From assembly GCA_037783415.1 (NCBI GenBank), contig JAZGTN010000013.1:186001-250000 (forward strand): DNA of 64,000 bases, read 5' to 3'. The stretch's first letter is position 1; the number at the start of each line of letters is the position of its first letter. The stretch is from Leptasterias polaris. Its lineage: Eukaryota; Echinodermata; Asteroidea; Forcipulatida; Asteriidae. This document shows, piece by piece, positions 23,601 to 34,400 of this stretch. The notes beneath the pieces are model-generated. The model did not search any database. It saw nothing but the letters and a program-made list of their open reading frames with translations, and was not told where the DNA came from. The position numbers and the translations under genes are program-made.

Positions 23601-26600
23601 AACCAAAAGTATAGTTGGCCTTTAAGCGTGTGAACGGAGAATAATAATAATAATAATATAATAATTTGGGAGGCTAATCATCCTTACTGGCAAGCTAAGA
23701 GCTGAATTGCGAAGGACGCGGCTACAACATGTTCGAGAAGCAGGCATTATGACCACGGAGCACAGCCAGAGATCGAAAGTGTTTGATTTTTTCCGAGGGA
23801 GGAAAACCGGATGGTCTGGAAAATCATCGTGGCACAGCAGAGAACCAACGCACAACTCAACTCACATATGGCCCTGGCCGGGTATCGAACCTGGGTCACC
23901 TTGGTGAGAGGCGAGCGCTTTACGCACAAGCCAACCATGCCACCCAAAATGATTTCGTTTGAGAGCAACGGATTACCAAGCCTTGCAAATGTATTGTTTA
24001 GTTGTTTGAATAGATTACTGAACCAAGTTAACAGGTTATGAAACCAAGCTAACTAAATTATATTCATTATCCCCGATGCAAAATTAACATCTATTAAATT
24101 GTTGCGGTACCCGCTGCCAAGGATTCGAACTGGCTCTAGCCATCGGGCTAGCTCGGTGGTCTAGTGGTAAGCCATCTGTTCTAGCAATGCAAAGGTCGTG
24201 TTTTCGAATCCCATCAGAGTGATTTGCCTGTGGATTTTTTTTCACAGAACTCGGGAAAGTACTGAGTATACATAGGTGTAGGGTAAAAAAACAAATTATA
24301 AGCTAACTATTGTTAATCGTAGCAAAACCGAATCAACGAATTAGGGAAACAATATCACGCGGAATTGTCTTCACTGTCACTACCGTGCTTTGTAGAAATC
24401 GCCAATACCAAAATATATTGATTCTGCACAACAAGAAGGGGACAAGCTAGTTGTTGTTTGTTCTGTTTCGTTGAAGTAGCAGCTTTTTCAGTTGCATCCA
24501 TAAAAAAGAGTGTGGTGTCTATGGCAGAATTATTATAATTCCCCCTATTGTGCTGAATCTTGGCCAAACTAGACGCTTCATTGGTTTTCTCTGGCGAACC
24601 GCGGCGCAATTTAATTAGGTGGTTCTCGCATAACCGTATCCTTGCAACCTTTGCATCAGAAATTAAATTATACTGAAAACTGTTATTAGTTTCAAGTGAA
24701 CAAAGCATGCAGATTTTTTATTTTTTTCAAACACAGACCTTGCCCTCCATGAGCAATAAGGGGTCTATAGTTTTATAGTGGTTAAGGCTCACGCCTACGA
24801 CCAAGACTACAACTACGACTACAAACCAAGACTACGACCACTACTACAACCACGAATACAACCACGACTGTAACCACGACTACAACCATGACTGCAACCA
24901 CGACTACAACCGCGACTACAACCACGACTACGACCACGCCAGAACCACGACCACGAAAACGACCGCGACTACAACCACGACTATGACCACGACTACAACC
25001 ACGACTACAACCACGACTGTAACTACGACTACAACCACGACTGTGTAACCATGACTACAACCACGACTGTGTAACCACGACTACAACCACGACTACGACC
25101 ACGTCTACAACCACGACCACGACCACGACCACGACTACAACCACGACTAAAACCACGACTACGACCACGACGAAGCATCACATATTCCATGATGCTTCAC
25201 ATCAGTGGCGCACATATCAACGACATAGTTGGGGCGGGCGGGGGCTTATTTGTATCGAGCATTCATTTGTGTATTTATTTGTTCAATCTCATTTCGGGCA
25301 AGAGGGAGCAAGAGTTCTCTGGTAGTCCCCCTTCCTGGTTTCTGCCCCCTGTTTGTTACGCCACTGCTTCAAATCCTACTGTTTTAAGAGGAGATTAATT
25401 TTTGTTAAAGGAGGTTTGATGTTGAGGCATGTAGAACTAGATGGAAGGGTGTTGCTGTTTGACAATCAAAGTTTCTTAAAGTTAATCATTCATTCAGCCC
25501 TCCTCGCACCCAGTACTTCAAACAATGACTTGTTCTCAATATTATCAAGAGACGTAATCATTCATAAACACTATTACGAAAGGGAAGTTTATCATAAAAA
25601 CCGTTTATAATTACTCTTGTAACAATATTAATTTTACATTGAATGGAACAGCGTGTGAATGTTTTACACTATAAAACATTGGTGATATTTTTTTTTGTAA
25701 GTGTGTCACTGTAAAATTCAATAAGCTGGCGGCAATGATTGAGTTTTGATATATATATATATGTTTGTTTGGTCACAAATTGAGGATATTTTCCATATTC
25801 GGGTGAAACCGTGGATAAATGTGCATCCTGGGGGAGGGTAGGGTCGAGGAAGATTACTCATGTGATCATTCCCCACAAATGTTGCCATATTGTGAACAAA
25901 TTCCCAAAATAATGATGACTAATTCAACAGAAAAAGGGGGGGGGGGAAGCGGGAACAAAATAGTTGACTTTTCTCAGAATAACATTCATCGTGCACAATT
26001 TATTTCTTGTAGATTTCTATGTAAATTGCGTTTTGGGTGGTAGGGAGATGCATGCAGCGTCCCTTATTTTGTCGTTTACAAAAAATAATTGAGCTAGGTT
26101 TTCAGTTGACCTGGGACTATTCAATGTTTGTCGAAATTGGCCAGGCAAACGTAACTTTTAATATGTTTAGTATATGATGGACACAGCAGGCGAAATGAAG
26201 GAATTAATGGTGCGACTAAAACGTAAATTGAATAGAAGTTAAGTAATTTTCATTCTGCAGTTTGGCTTGGAAGAAAACATAAAGCTCTTAGTTTTCATCC
26301 AAATGTGCAAGATTTCTTTTTAAATAATAACACTAATTTAATTTTTGATGGCAACGTCGTGTATGAAATCGAACATTGTACTCTCTAAATAAGTAATAGC
26401 AAAACTTAATTGAACCAAAAATATAATTTGCTCTGCACATTGTGTGCATGAATAGATTGTCAGAAGTAATGCCTAAAAGACGAAATGTGGTATTGAGTGC
26501 ACTCTACAAATGAAAGAGAATGACTAAAACAAACCTGAATTAGAAGAACCAAAATAGCAGTTAAAAAGTAGCCCAAGTTTGAATGACTTTTAAAAACACG

Positions 26601-26877
26601 CGTGATTTAGAATGCGTGTTGATGAAACTGAATTAATTTATGCTGAAATTAACCGGGAAACCTATACATTAGGCATACGCGTTCCCGTTAGCTTCGTAAT
26701 AAATGCTCCCGAGATTTGGATAAAAAGTGCATACAAATATGAACGAATAACGAAATCGTTTTTCACGCAGAGAACCTTGGAATAAAATGAAGTTTTGAAG
26801 AAATTGACAGAAAACAAAAAGTTTGACTTACCGATGACCACAGCGGTAATGAAGCTAACCCACTGCGTGCTGTGCAT
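8385..26877 (-). CDS. gene 1: secreted 6xEGF/fibrinogen-like lectin (11 coding exons)
   Basis: Exons in coding order: 26832-26877, 21440-21688, 20371-20463, 19597-19692, 17441-17536, 16957-17052, 12629-12724, 11975-12070, 9551-9684, 8890-9157, 8385-8611. They sum to 1497 nt, giving 498 aa plus TAA. Residues 1-26 form a signal peptide (hydrophobic, ending SVTA before FSC), split by a phase-1 intron of 5.1 kb. Residues 27-98 are an unrecognised module with four Cys. About 99-289 are six EGF-like repeats, each one exon with phase-1 ends. About 290-498 are a fibrinogen-related domain with GDFWLGNEKV, the calcium-loop DRDNDGDS followed by RNCA, and GGWWFDGC. Such proteins (ficolin, tachylectin and FREP families) are secreted and bind sugars or acetyl groups; an immune or adhesion role here is inference. 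Paralogue of gene 2. Confidence 0.85.
8890..9157 (-). CDS. gene 1 exon 10: FReD central part
   Basis: 268 nt between an AAAG acceptor and a GTAAGT donor (phase 1). It encodes VIQLRTEGNLNF, WDEYTNGFGDL, FWLGNEKVRQLTEE and NFRLSG, the normal FReD core order. About 61% identical to the gene 2 exon, with differences concentrated in the stretch between SWKI and NFRLSG. Confidence 0.88.
9551..9684 (-). CDS. gene 1 exon 9: FReD N-terminal part
   Basis: Encodes ESRHYDCQDYYEAG, then SGVYTI-like GVYTIYPL and LDVYCDMGKWPGSI, the canonical start of an FReD with its first cysteine pair. Phase-1 acceptor and phase-0 donor (GTAAGT). The usual GGGWTV is replaced by WPGSIV, in both genes. Confidence 0.88.
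10528..11745. repeat. complex long inverted-repeat element
   Basis: Arms of about 400 nt (about 10765-11165 and 11340-11740) are reverse complements of each other around a centre that itself has CACACCAAAC / GTTTGGTGTG ends (about 10531 and 11337). A related, rearranged copy lies at 15576-16660. The reading frames in it are by-products of the inverted repeat. It is probably a foldback-type transposon; no transposase is seen. Confidence 0.6.
11975..12070 (-). CDS. gene 1 exon 8: EGF-like repeat f
   Basis: 96 nt with phase-1 ends, so it can be added or skipped without shifting frame. It encodes a six-cysteine EGF-like module with CSFTGCENGG and CPKQWMGNTC. The predicted protein is identical to EGF d at 16957. 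Confidence 0.88.
12251..12330. repeat. (TTTG)n microsatellite
   Basis: Tetranucleotide tract in the intron between EGF exons. Equivalent shorter tracts are at 17231-17268 and 19863-19908 in the paralogous modules. Confidence 0.9.
12377..12475 (+). repeat. tRNA-derived SINE, young insertion
   Basis: tRNA-like head with box A (TAGCTCAGTTGG) and box B (GGTTCAAATCC), followed by TTTGTTCAACCCAAAATTATATATA. A minus-strand copy with the same head and tail is at about 33255-33374 and a diverged fragment at 32030-32100. The duplicate unit 2 lacks it at 17283-17297, where only the TA-rich target is present. The anticodon stem is mismatched and the base before the anticodon is not T, so a working tRNA gene is unlikely. 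Confidence 0.75.
12629..12724 (-). CDS. gene 1 exon 7: EGF-like repeat e
   Basis: 96 nt, phase 1 at both ends. It encodes CALTVCENAGTLDETTC and CPKQWMGNTCPG. It differs from EGF c (17441) at only two residues, so the two are recent duplicates. Confidence 0.88.
13181..14825 (-). mobile_element. internally deleted LINE between the two duplicated EGF units
   Basis: From right to left: a 5' region (14680-14825), the endonuclease frame (see 13591-14673), then a join near 13657 to a 477-nt segment (13181-13657) that is repeated at 21838-22316. The latter copy continues beyond the join point into sequence also found at 28.1-28.3 kb. I therefore read 13181-13657 as the LINE 3' region and the join as a deletion of the reverse transcriptase. 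That reading is inference. Confidence 0.6.
13591..14673 (-). pseudogene. LINE APE-type endonuclease fragment
   Basis: The open frame has the apurinic/apyrimidinic-endonuclease motifs of non-LTR retrotransposons in order: RIATWNVRSL near the start, DIIGLSEIRWKG (catalytic Glu), VYAPT, VIMGDFNAKVG (catalytic Asp/Asn) and SDHNLL (catalytic Asp/His). Directly after SDHNLL the frame enters unrelated sequence and stops. No reverse transcriptase follows, so the element is dead. Proteins of this type are often mis-annotated as 'craniofacial development protein 2-like'. It sits in an intron of gene 1, in the same orientation. Confidence 0.85.
15576..16660. repeat. second copy of the long inverted-repeat element, rearranged
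   Basis: It starts with CTGAGTCACACCAAAC and contains the same arms as 10528-11745. Its middle is replaced by an inverted copy (about 16150-16270) of 9720-9822, the intron sequence just upstream of the FReD. Confidence 0.6.
16711..16820. repeat. tandem perfect palindrome
   Basis: A roughly 30-bp intronic sequence (CCGTCTCCCACCGGTGG and on) occurs alternately in both orientations, forming two overlapping near-perfect palindromes. It is present once, in one orientation, at 11795-11835 and 19437-19468. Confidence 0.85.
16957..17052 (-). CDS. gene 1 exon 6: EGF-like repeat d
   Basis: 96 nt, phase 1 at both ends, TTTTCAG acceptor and GTGAGT donor. Six cysteines. Protein identical to EGF f. Confidence 0.88.
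17441..17536 (-). CDS. gene 1 exon 5: EGF-like repeat c
   Basis: 96 nt, phase 1. It encodes CSLTVCENAGTLDETTC and CPKQWMGNTCAG. Sister of EGF e. Confidence 0.88.
18131..18485. mobile_element. foldback MITE with ~120-bp arms
   Basis: Left arm 18131-18254 and right arm about 18363-18485 are imperfect reverse complements, beginning CATTGAAGTTCGT and ending ACGAACTTCAATG. No coding content. It lies in an intron of gene 1. Confidence 0.7.
18486..19596 (-). other. intron of gene 1, no gene seen
   Basis: Contains a C-rich run at 19195-19210 and, from about 19435, the conserved sequence that precedes each EGF module. Nothing else supported. Confidence 0.4.
19597..19692 (-). CDS. gene 1 exon 4: EGF-like repeat b
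   Basis: 96 nt, phase 1. It encodes CSLTGCENGGTLEEATC and CPKQWLGNTCAG. The flanks on both sides match those of the c/d and e/f modules, so this is an older copy of the same module. Confidence 0.87.
20371..20463 (-). CDS. gene 1 exon 3: EGF-like repeat a
   Basis: 93 nt, phase 1, CTCAG acceptor and GTAAGT donor. It encodes NCSLTCDNGGTF, then CHCSC and NWTGKTCTG, the most divergent EGF of the gene and the first after the N-terminal module. Confidence 0.85.
20464..21439 (-). other. intron of gene 1
   Basis: AT-rich with a (TTA)n tract at about 20743-20768. No gene or named repeat seen. Confidence 0.4.
21440..21688 (-). CDS. gene 1 exon 2: signal-peptide end plus novel N-terminal module
   Basis: 249 nt, phase-1 acceptor with a clear pyrimidine tract, phase-1 donor GTGAGT. 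It encodes SLVGFASVTA (end of the signal peptide), then FSCSLGREPNPKENG, RWVMPLNHRLRCQC, YPGGLNTY and IFNYFECE. Four Cys, no family recognised. In the mature part it differs from the gene 2 exon at only two residues. Confidence 0.85.
21838..22480 (-). mobile_element. 5'-truncated LINE 3' region
   Basis: 21838-22316 is nearly identical to 13181-13657. The part to about 22480 matches 28.1-28.3 kb in the opposite orientation. It shares its low-coordinate end with the element at 13181, as expected of LINE copies with a common 3' end. No coding. Confidence 0.5.
22481..23257 (-). other. intron 1 of gene 1
   Basis: A short tandem tract of GATACTATTGAGATAC-type units at about 22930-22992 and a GC-richer tandem (TGCTAGCGTGCGGGC, about 23112-23150). 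No gene. Confidence 0.4.
23258..23621. mobile_element. TTAA-flanked MITE (364 bp)
   Basis: Flanked by TTAA at 23254-23257 and 23622-23625. Imperfect terminal inverted repeats (AGGGTATGTATACGTTTGGT versus AGGCCAACTATACTTTTGGT on the other strand). Same family as 43853-44230. Confidence 0.7.
23640..23945 (-). repeat. tRNA-derived SINE with (TTA)n tail
   Basis: On the minus strand: tRNA-like head with GGTTCGATACCCGG (box B) near 23880, a body with GGTTTTCCTCCCTCGG, then a (TTA)n tail at 23640-23660. Typical SINE order. Confidence 0.7.
24141..24285 (+). repeat. tRNA-derived SINE
   Basis: Head with GGGCTAGCTCGGTGGTCTAG (box A) and TTCGAATCCC (box B), then GTGATTTGCCTGTGGATT and a T/A-rich body. 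The acceptor and anticodon arms do not form a normal tRNA. Confidence 0.65.
24286..24790 (-). other. intron 1 of gene 1
   Basis: No gene, repeat or motif that I can support. Confidence 0.3.
24795..25178. repeat. ACGACTACAACC minisatellite
   Basis: About 380 bp of a 6/12-bp unit. One frame reads poly-threonine but is broken by stops at several points, so it is not a coding mucin repeat. Confidence 0.9.
25179..26831 (-). other. intron 1 of gene 1, donor side
   Basis: The part from about 26200 aligns with 4711-5380. No gene seen. The (AT)n near 25752 and the G-run near 25940 are simple repeats. Confidence 0.45.
26832..26877 (-). CDS. gene 1 exon 1: signal-peptide start
   Basis: ATG at 26877 in context GGGAAGATG, encoding MHSTQWVSFITAVVI, with phase-1 donor G/GTAAGT. 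Joined to exon 2 it gives a continuous hydrophobic signal peptide ending in SVTA. The upstream frame has no in-frame ATG, so this is the start. Confidence 0.8.
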
Positions 26878-27119
26878 CTTCCCGTTTGTATCGGCGTCCT
26901 AGACACCAGTAAGTTACGCCAAATTCTCCAATGGATGTTCAATGAATAAACACAACGCATAGAAAAACAACAACGCATAGAACTAACACAGTAGGCCTAT
27001 TATCGGTAACTTTAACAAACGAAAGACAGCTTCTTCCCAGCTAGCGATCTCGCAGACTCACCACTGGAGTCTCGTGGTCTTTTTCAAGTACAATCTCAGC
27101 TTGGCGATGTGGCTATTTT

Positions 27120-27240
27120 GGCGCCAACCAATCAAATGACAGCATGAGTGGTGGATGTAATCCATCAATGGACCGATACATTTATCGTATGCGCCGGTTG
27201 CTACACGGTATATATATATCAGTATCAGATATGATTTATA
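27120..27240 (-). promoter_or_regulatory. gene 1 upstream segment with CCAAT box
   Basis: CCAATCA at 27128-27134, 251 bp from the ATG, then ATGCGCCGGTTGC near 27188 and a TATATATA tract. Conserved with the four other copies. Confidence 0.5.
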
Positions 27241-29694
27241 TATTACTTGCACACCCGTATGGGAGACTTTAGAACGCTAGGTGTCAGCAGATTAACTGGG
27301 TAAATTTCCACTGAGCAGTCGTACTTAGAGTAGAATCAGAATTAGGATATGTCCAAAAAAGAAAAGATCATAAAACCAACCAGGGACGGTTCATCAAGTA
27401 CTCATGTTGGGGAATGAGAAACCACATTATGTTTTGTTGGGGATTTAAACATATAGGGTAGATGTATTTCTCACCAAAGTTTGTGCTGAAATCAAGTTAA
27501 ATTTTAAAACATCACCAGATAAATATCTTTAGCTTTCCCCTATCTTTGTAACGCTCATTTTTTTCCTTTAGCTGGGTCGGACTCCAATCGTTCAATGAGA
27601 TGTAGAAAGTCTCTCCAGATCACGCGAGATTTAAAGAGGGATAGATCAGTGCAGTTTACAGGTTGTTGAGTGCAGAATCTACATCGCCGGCGTGGTTGAC
27701 CTTACGGAGTTACATACATTTTACTCTATTATAACACACAAAGACTTGGGTTTTGTGCAATTTGTATTTATCTGTGAACACTAACACAAAATTTACATAC
27801 AATATATCACTAAACATTGTTGTCAATACATATTTTTGTATTAAACCCTTAAATTGCTCCATGATTATACTCCGTGACGCCATCAAAAAAGAAATTACAC
27901 ATTGCATATTTGCGTGTTATGCATTTTTTGGCAGAACCCAATCACTTTTAAATTTCCCAAATCATCAGATAATTATAGACCCTTGTAAATAAATAAAATA
28001 AATTCTAGCCAAATTTCCTTTGAAATTAGCCCATATGTGTCTCTATTAATTGTTAATTTCACCTGGTAATTAGGTCCAAGGCTAACTAATTGCTTTACAA
28101 TTCCTAGGGGAGAACCGGGAGAGCTGGTCATTGATGGATTTTTTTGTGTGAAACAACCCCGATGGTATGCTATATGGTTAGGTGTAGTTGGGGAAATTTT
28201 TAGATTATAACAAAGTAAAAAATGGCGGAGTACTGACTGTTTAATTAAAAACGGACACTTGATTAGTGACCAATGGCATCATGCAAGGTTTTAAACAGAG
28301 TTAGCAGGTAGGTCAAGCTATTTTTTATTTTTATTTGTTTGCTTTCCTAAGCGGTTGAATTCTTTCCAGATAATCATGTTAGAAGAATTTTATTATATTA
28401 CATCATTATTAAAGTTTCTTTCCTGCGCTTCCTAAAAGTGAACCGCAAATTTTGCTTTACTCATTAGTACACATGTCTACTACTATGATAACACTACACC
28501 GGAAAATTAATGTTACTTTACAGTTAAATATTCTTGATGACGTAAAGGATTACGTACATTTACTCAATTTACTCAATTTTATGTAATCAATACACACTCA
28601 TTTACCATTCTACAATTACAGACAAATAATGTTAATTTCGTTACCCTAAAGTTAATCTTTAACAAAAATTGTGTTCAGCAATAACTGCAAGAGAAGTAAT
28701 TGTAGCGCACTAAGCACTCAAAACTAAACTTCTGATGCTAAACAAAATTATCTAAATCACCGTGAAAACTGTAACAAGATAAATAACAGAAAACAAACCA
28801 TTTTGGTAAGTTAAAATATTGAAGGTAATATCATATTAACATATTACCCAAGACCAAATTAAAAAATTTGAAGTCAAGTTCCCTACAATCTCAAACACTG
28901 ACATTCGTGGCTTCTCCCCAACATCTAATATCATATGAGTAGTCCTAAAACACACTTAGTTTGACTAAAAACATATCCTTAATCATCATGCATAACAATA
29001 AAAAAAAATTAAACCTCACCGTTAAAACCTTAGACCAGTCAATGATTAAACCAAACTTCCAACATTCAACCCTGATCATTACTGCATGGACTCTATTTTA
29101 GCCATAGACGAAATGAAGTACATATCTATAATCATTTAAATCTTTTTAAAATGCCTAAACAGTAACAAACTATAATCATGCAAGTAGTAATAGCCATGAT
29201 ACAGTAAGCATCAAATAACAACATTTTCCTTCCCCATAAACAAGATAAAACGAACAACAAGTAGCAAAAAAAACCATCTGAACAATGGATAAAGTTTTAG
29301 TTAATGAAAATGACGAAAATTACATGGAAATACTATGATTACGAGAGGGCGCGCTAGTGGATCTTAGACTTGACCTTCAGTCAACCGAACGCTTGCTTGC
29401 GCGCACGCTGTGACAGTATTGAGGGTGCATTGTTCATTGTGGTAGTGGCTTCTCTCTAATAACGTTCGGTAATCCTGAAAAGGACTGGTTGGTTATTTTT
29501 AGTGGTTCAAGTCACTTGTCTTCCCTCTTTCTCTTCGTATTTTGCCGATGTTGGAATGTTCATTGTGTATAGAGATTATTGAGCATTCGATAGTTCCGGT
29601 GGTTTGGCTTTCACGAAAAGCGCAGGAAATCCCAACTGTGAATTTCAGGATTCGATGCGTATTTGCGTTAGAATATGAATGGTTGAATTTCTCC
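27241..29694 (-). other. spacer between gene 2 3' end and gene 1 promoter
   Basis: No gene. 27.3-28.6 kb aligns in part with 5.8-7.9 kb and 42.6-43.8 kb. A plus-oriented LINE 3' fragment lies at about 28100-28300. 28.6-29.4 kb is AT-rich with nothing recognised. The 3' untranslated sequence just below 29695 matches that of gene 1. Confidence 0.45.
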
Positions 29695-29942
29695 CTATAC
29701 ACGTTTGATTTTAAGCCCGGTGTTATACATTTGATTTGATGAACATATAACGGATGAGAAACCACCAAGACAAGTTGCATATTCAGCATTAAGATTAATC
29801 TCTTTCCCGTTCACTCCATCATCACAACCATCAAACCACCAGCCTCCCTTTGACTCCTCAGCACAGTTTCTCTCACTGTCGCCATCGTTGTCTCTGTCGT
29901 ATGTTGAGAACGACGTGCCATTTGCCAATAAAATGACACCAC
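29695..29942 (-). CDS. gene 2 exon 7: FReD C-terminal part
   Basis: Encodes GGVILLANGTSFSTYDRDND, NCA and GGWWFDGC, then an unusual tail with two extra Cys (ATCLGG and VICSS) ending LKIKRV, TAG at 29695-29697. Confidence 0.88.
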
Positions 29943-31347
29943 CTGTGAATAAATGAAACAACATTGGTTTGTACATTTTTAAATGCTTAAAGGTTTGGCA
30001 CAATTTTTGGAAAAAATTACTGATTGTAAAAAATGTAACGTTTGAAAGAAATGATCATGGAGATGACTGTGTTTGGTTCTGCCTTAATTCTCGCTTATAA
30101 ACTTTAAAGGGAAGTTTTATGGCGGTATCGCACTCAGGAAGCGTACCCTTTTAAAAATAAAAACAGTAACAAATATACGAGCCATGGTGATTGAATGAGA
30201 AAGATCTCACTTACTGTCACCGCAGTTCGTTGAACCTCCAGCATAAATGGTGTAATTTACACCCGAGAGGCGAAAGTTACAGACCTCAGCCTGAAATTTT
30301 GAACTTTTTGTATCGAAAGTATTGATTTGAATTTTCCAGGAAGTGTCGCTATCCTCAGTCAACTGACGGACTTTCTCATTTCCTAGCCAGAAGGTCAAAC
30401 TATCCATGTCACCAAAGCCATCTCTGTACTCATCCCAACTGCGGGTGAAATTCACAATATCACCCAAACGCATCTGGATTACCTTTAAAATCGGGAAAAA
30501 ACATCACCAAACTTCATCAACAAATTCATCCAAGGCCAAGGTCCTTTTTAGCCTTTTGATACTGTCTTTGGTCCACAATGCGTTCATTTTGATAGCTATC
30601 GAATAAAACAGGACAAGGTACACACGAAACCACCAGCGGAGTAATCTTTAGTTCTTACTATTAAAAAAAAAAAATTCTAACGTAGTTGATGATGACTTGA
30701 ATTCAGTTGCTTTGTAGAGTCCTTTGGACAATAGAACGTGACAACCCTCAGCGAGTGAAATAGAAACGTTCATGCTAAATCTACTCATTTGAAAATCGTT
30801 GATAGAAGATGAACTTACAATCGATCCTGGCCAGTATTGCAAGTCGCAGTATATATCAAGGCCTCCTGGATACTTCAATGGGTAAATAGCGTAAACACCA
30901 CTTACTCTGTTACCAGCCTCGTAGTAGTCTTGGCAGTCGTAGTGTCTGGTCTCTAGAATGAAAGAATACTATTTAAAAGGGGGGGTTTAAACACCCTAGG
31001 CAATAATCTGTGAAATAACACAATCCCCCCATCATTGCGGGTATTCACAGAAACAAAATTTAAAATGCTCTATTTCTTGGATCTTGGCGTTTTATATCTA
31101 TGTTTTCTTTATTTCCTTTCAAACTCTTTGTAGTTCATCCCAACTTTGTGAGTGTGGACAGCAGCGAATGGTAATACTCTGGCCGTTTTCAAAACCACAG
31201 TTTGGTCTTGGGCGTTGGCTTGTGTTCTGTCAGTTATTAGAAAGCGTGTGCTGTCGTAACGGGTTTTCAAACAGGTGGTCGAATAGCGTTATCCACATAA
31301 TTTATTTGTTTTAACAGTCATTTATTTATTCATTTATTTATTTATTT

Positions 31348-31413
<66 letters not shown>

Positions 31414-34400
31414 GGTTAATTTCTATGGAGATTACTATTTTCAACTTCAACGATATGGAGGAAGCGAACAGCATTTCAGAATTATGAATAAATCTTAGAA
31501 AAGATTAAGATTAAAGGACATACTACTCACCAGCACAGGTGTTTCCCATCCACTGTTTCGGGCAATCACACGTGCAGGTTGTTTCATCGAATGTACCGTC
31601 ATTTTCACAGCCAGTCAACGCACACTCTGAAAAAATGTACAACATTATCTCTTGAACGTTAAAGGGACACGTTGCCTTGGATTGGACGAGTTGGTCTATA
31701 AAAAGCATTTGTAACAGTTTGTTATGAGATGCTTATGGTTAGAAATATGTTTTAAAAGTAGAATACAATGATCCACACAAATATGCCTCGAAATTGCGTG
31801 GTTTTCCTTTTACATCGTGAACTAACACGGTCGGCCATTTATGGGAGTCAAATTTGTGACTCCCATAACATTGTTAACAGCATTTCATAGCTTTTTAGGC
31901 CGTCTAGAGACTGGACTGCTGCATTAAGTCCGCGTCAGTAAAGAAAATTACCGCATTGAAGATTTTGTTGTAGTGACTTGTGGGTAATCTGCCTTTTTAA
32001 AATGTTTATTGTTTTATTGAACAAAGAAAAACTGACTGTACAGCCATTGAACCAACGACCTCCGGATTAGCGTGCCAGTGTCATAGGGAAATCTGATCCC
32101 CGTTGGTATATATATATATAGGTATATAATATCTAGAACACATTGTAACCGAGTTAAAAAGATTTACGTTTGGGACTGTATGTTTCGACAACTCCAACCT
32201 ATAAATGCACATGGAGAACCCTTTGATTTCAATTACTTTCCTCCGTTATTTGGGTTAAAAGGAGCCTTATTAGGGAAAAAAGAAGAGATTCCTGTCCCTG
32301 ACTGTACTTTCCTTAGAGAAAAAAAGTTTATCATGAATTAAACATCAAATACTGTACAAAGGGCTGATCCTCTGGATCTTCGTCGTCGTCGTCGTCAGTT
32401 TCTTCGGGGTCACTGCCGGTATGGCCATCGGAGCCCAAGGAACCATCACTGTCGTTGTCCTAACTCTCTTGACTTGGCTGAGCGAAATATTCTTCGACGA
32501 AACTCTGAGCCATTGCATTTTCTACACCGCGAAGATTGACACTCCGCAGGTCGTTCATGGCTTCAGCAAAACGATGATCTTTTCCAGCCATTTTCAATTG
32601 ATTTTTAAAACCAGTACTTCGATAATATCGGTAACTTTAGCGCAGGAAAAACTGTAAAATTGGCTCATAGAAATTCGGAAAACGAAGCGTGTACACACGT
32701 CGTATACACAGGCAAAAAAGACGGATGTTGATGACATCATCTTACCCACTGCGCATGCGTTCCATGACGTAGCGGGCGTGCTGGCCTATTGCGTTCCAGT
32801 ATTTTGATCACATGGTGTAAAAACATGGCCGTGCATAGCAACAAGGGGGGCTTTGTTTACGGGGGAAATCCCTTTCTAGAGGCAATTTGCATGGGACCTT
32901 CGACCTTTTACGCCCATATTTGGATACATGAAGGTCCCAGCTTTCAGTCGATACCAATAGTATGACTCGGGGGTAAACATGATAAAGCTCGCAGGAGGGA
33001 CAAAAATGCGCAAATTAACGTATCCCAACGATCAAAAGAACTAAACTTGAAACAAAACAGTCAACAAAATCCTTTATTAAAACACTGTAAGATTCAAAAT
33101 AAAGTTTTATTTTGGTTTTTGTCTGAAATTATGGATACAAACGAAGCAGAATACACAGAAAAAAAAAATGTTTTTTAATGAAAAAAAATCAACCCACTAC
33201 ATTCAATCGCCCTGTACGTGTAAACAGTAATTGCGACATCCGACTCATTTTCGTAGAGCGGGTCACATATATATGATTTTGGGTTGAACAAGGAACAATT
33301 GACTAGAGCGGGATTTGAACCAACGACCTCCGGATTGACGTGCCGGCGCTCTACCAACTGAGCTATCTAGCCCTATATATATATATATATATGGTATATT
33401 TAATTCACATTATCACATTGTGACCCAAAGGCCAAATTGCATGATAATTTTCAATATTAAAAACATCAAAATCACAGCAAAAAAGAAAATTAACGTGGGC
33501 TGAAGGAGGATTATTCAAAAGGGGGCGCTATCAGATTTGAAGAAGTTTGTGTATACAGTTCACCGTATGCGGGGACATGATCTCCGGGGAACACAATATC
33601 CTGCCACATCGGCGCTTAACCAGTTGGGCTATATGAGGCCCTATGTCGGCGGCATGGGGCTAGATCATAGCTCAGTTGATACAGCATGTTATTTCGTTAA
33701 TTCAATTCACAATTTCGTCAAGTGTAAACATGGGATTTCGAGGTGTCGCTCAGAGGAGGTGTGGGTTAGGGTAAAGGTAAACAAACGTGATGTCCATCCT
33801 TGAGACTAAAGTATACACAATTTAGAACATTATTTTGTACTGTATTCCATGGCGCTTAGAAGCGCTGCATTAAACGTATTCACGTTCTTCTTCCCGTGCA
33901 GTTAATAATTTTTGAATCTTCACAGGATCGCAGCGCAATTCCAATGCAGCGCCATTTATGAGTAACATCAAAGTTCGTTCACACAAATCAATTTCTTGAA
34001 TCAGAACAAGAAAAACAAGGGGTAGTGGGTTTGCCGCCATTTTTGGTTTTGACGGTTTGCATCTATTTTGGGGCCAGGTTTCTGGAAATAAATAACCCGT
34101 CTTTACCACGATAGTAGGCCTAACTTTTATATTTATATTGTTAACGATTTGTATGAATCAAAATGCAATGTTTATTTGGGTGTTAAACAGATGAAGCTTA
34201 GATACTCACCATCACAGGTGTTCCCCATCCATTTCTCCGTGCAAATACACGTGCAGATTGTTTCATTGAGCTTCCCGCCGTTTGCACATCTACCAGTAGT
34301 CAATGCACACTCTGAAAGTACAAACACTGTTATATTAGAGACTGGGCTTTAGTTCCAAGGCCGTTAAGAAAATCACCGAACTTTATGGTACATTTTTAAC

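Noticed and set aside
24795..25178. Poly-threonine mucin-like coding region
   Set aside because: The frame is interrupted by several stops and there are no splice sites; it is a simple repeat.
29499..29789. Alternative frame past the gene 2 stop, also recognisable in gene 1
   Set aside because: The similarity reflects homologous 3' untranslated DNA; frame and length are not kept.
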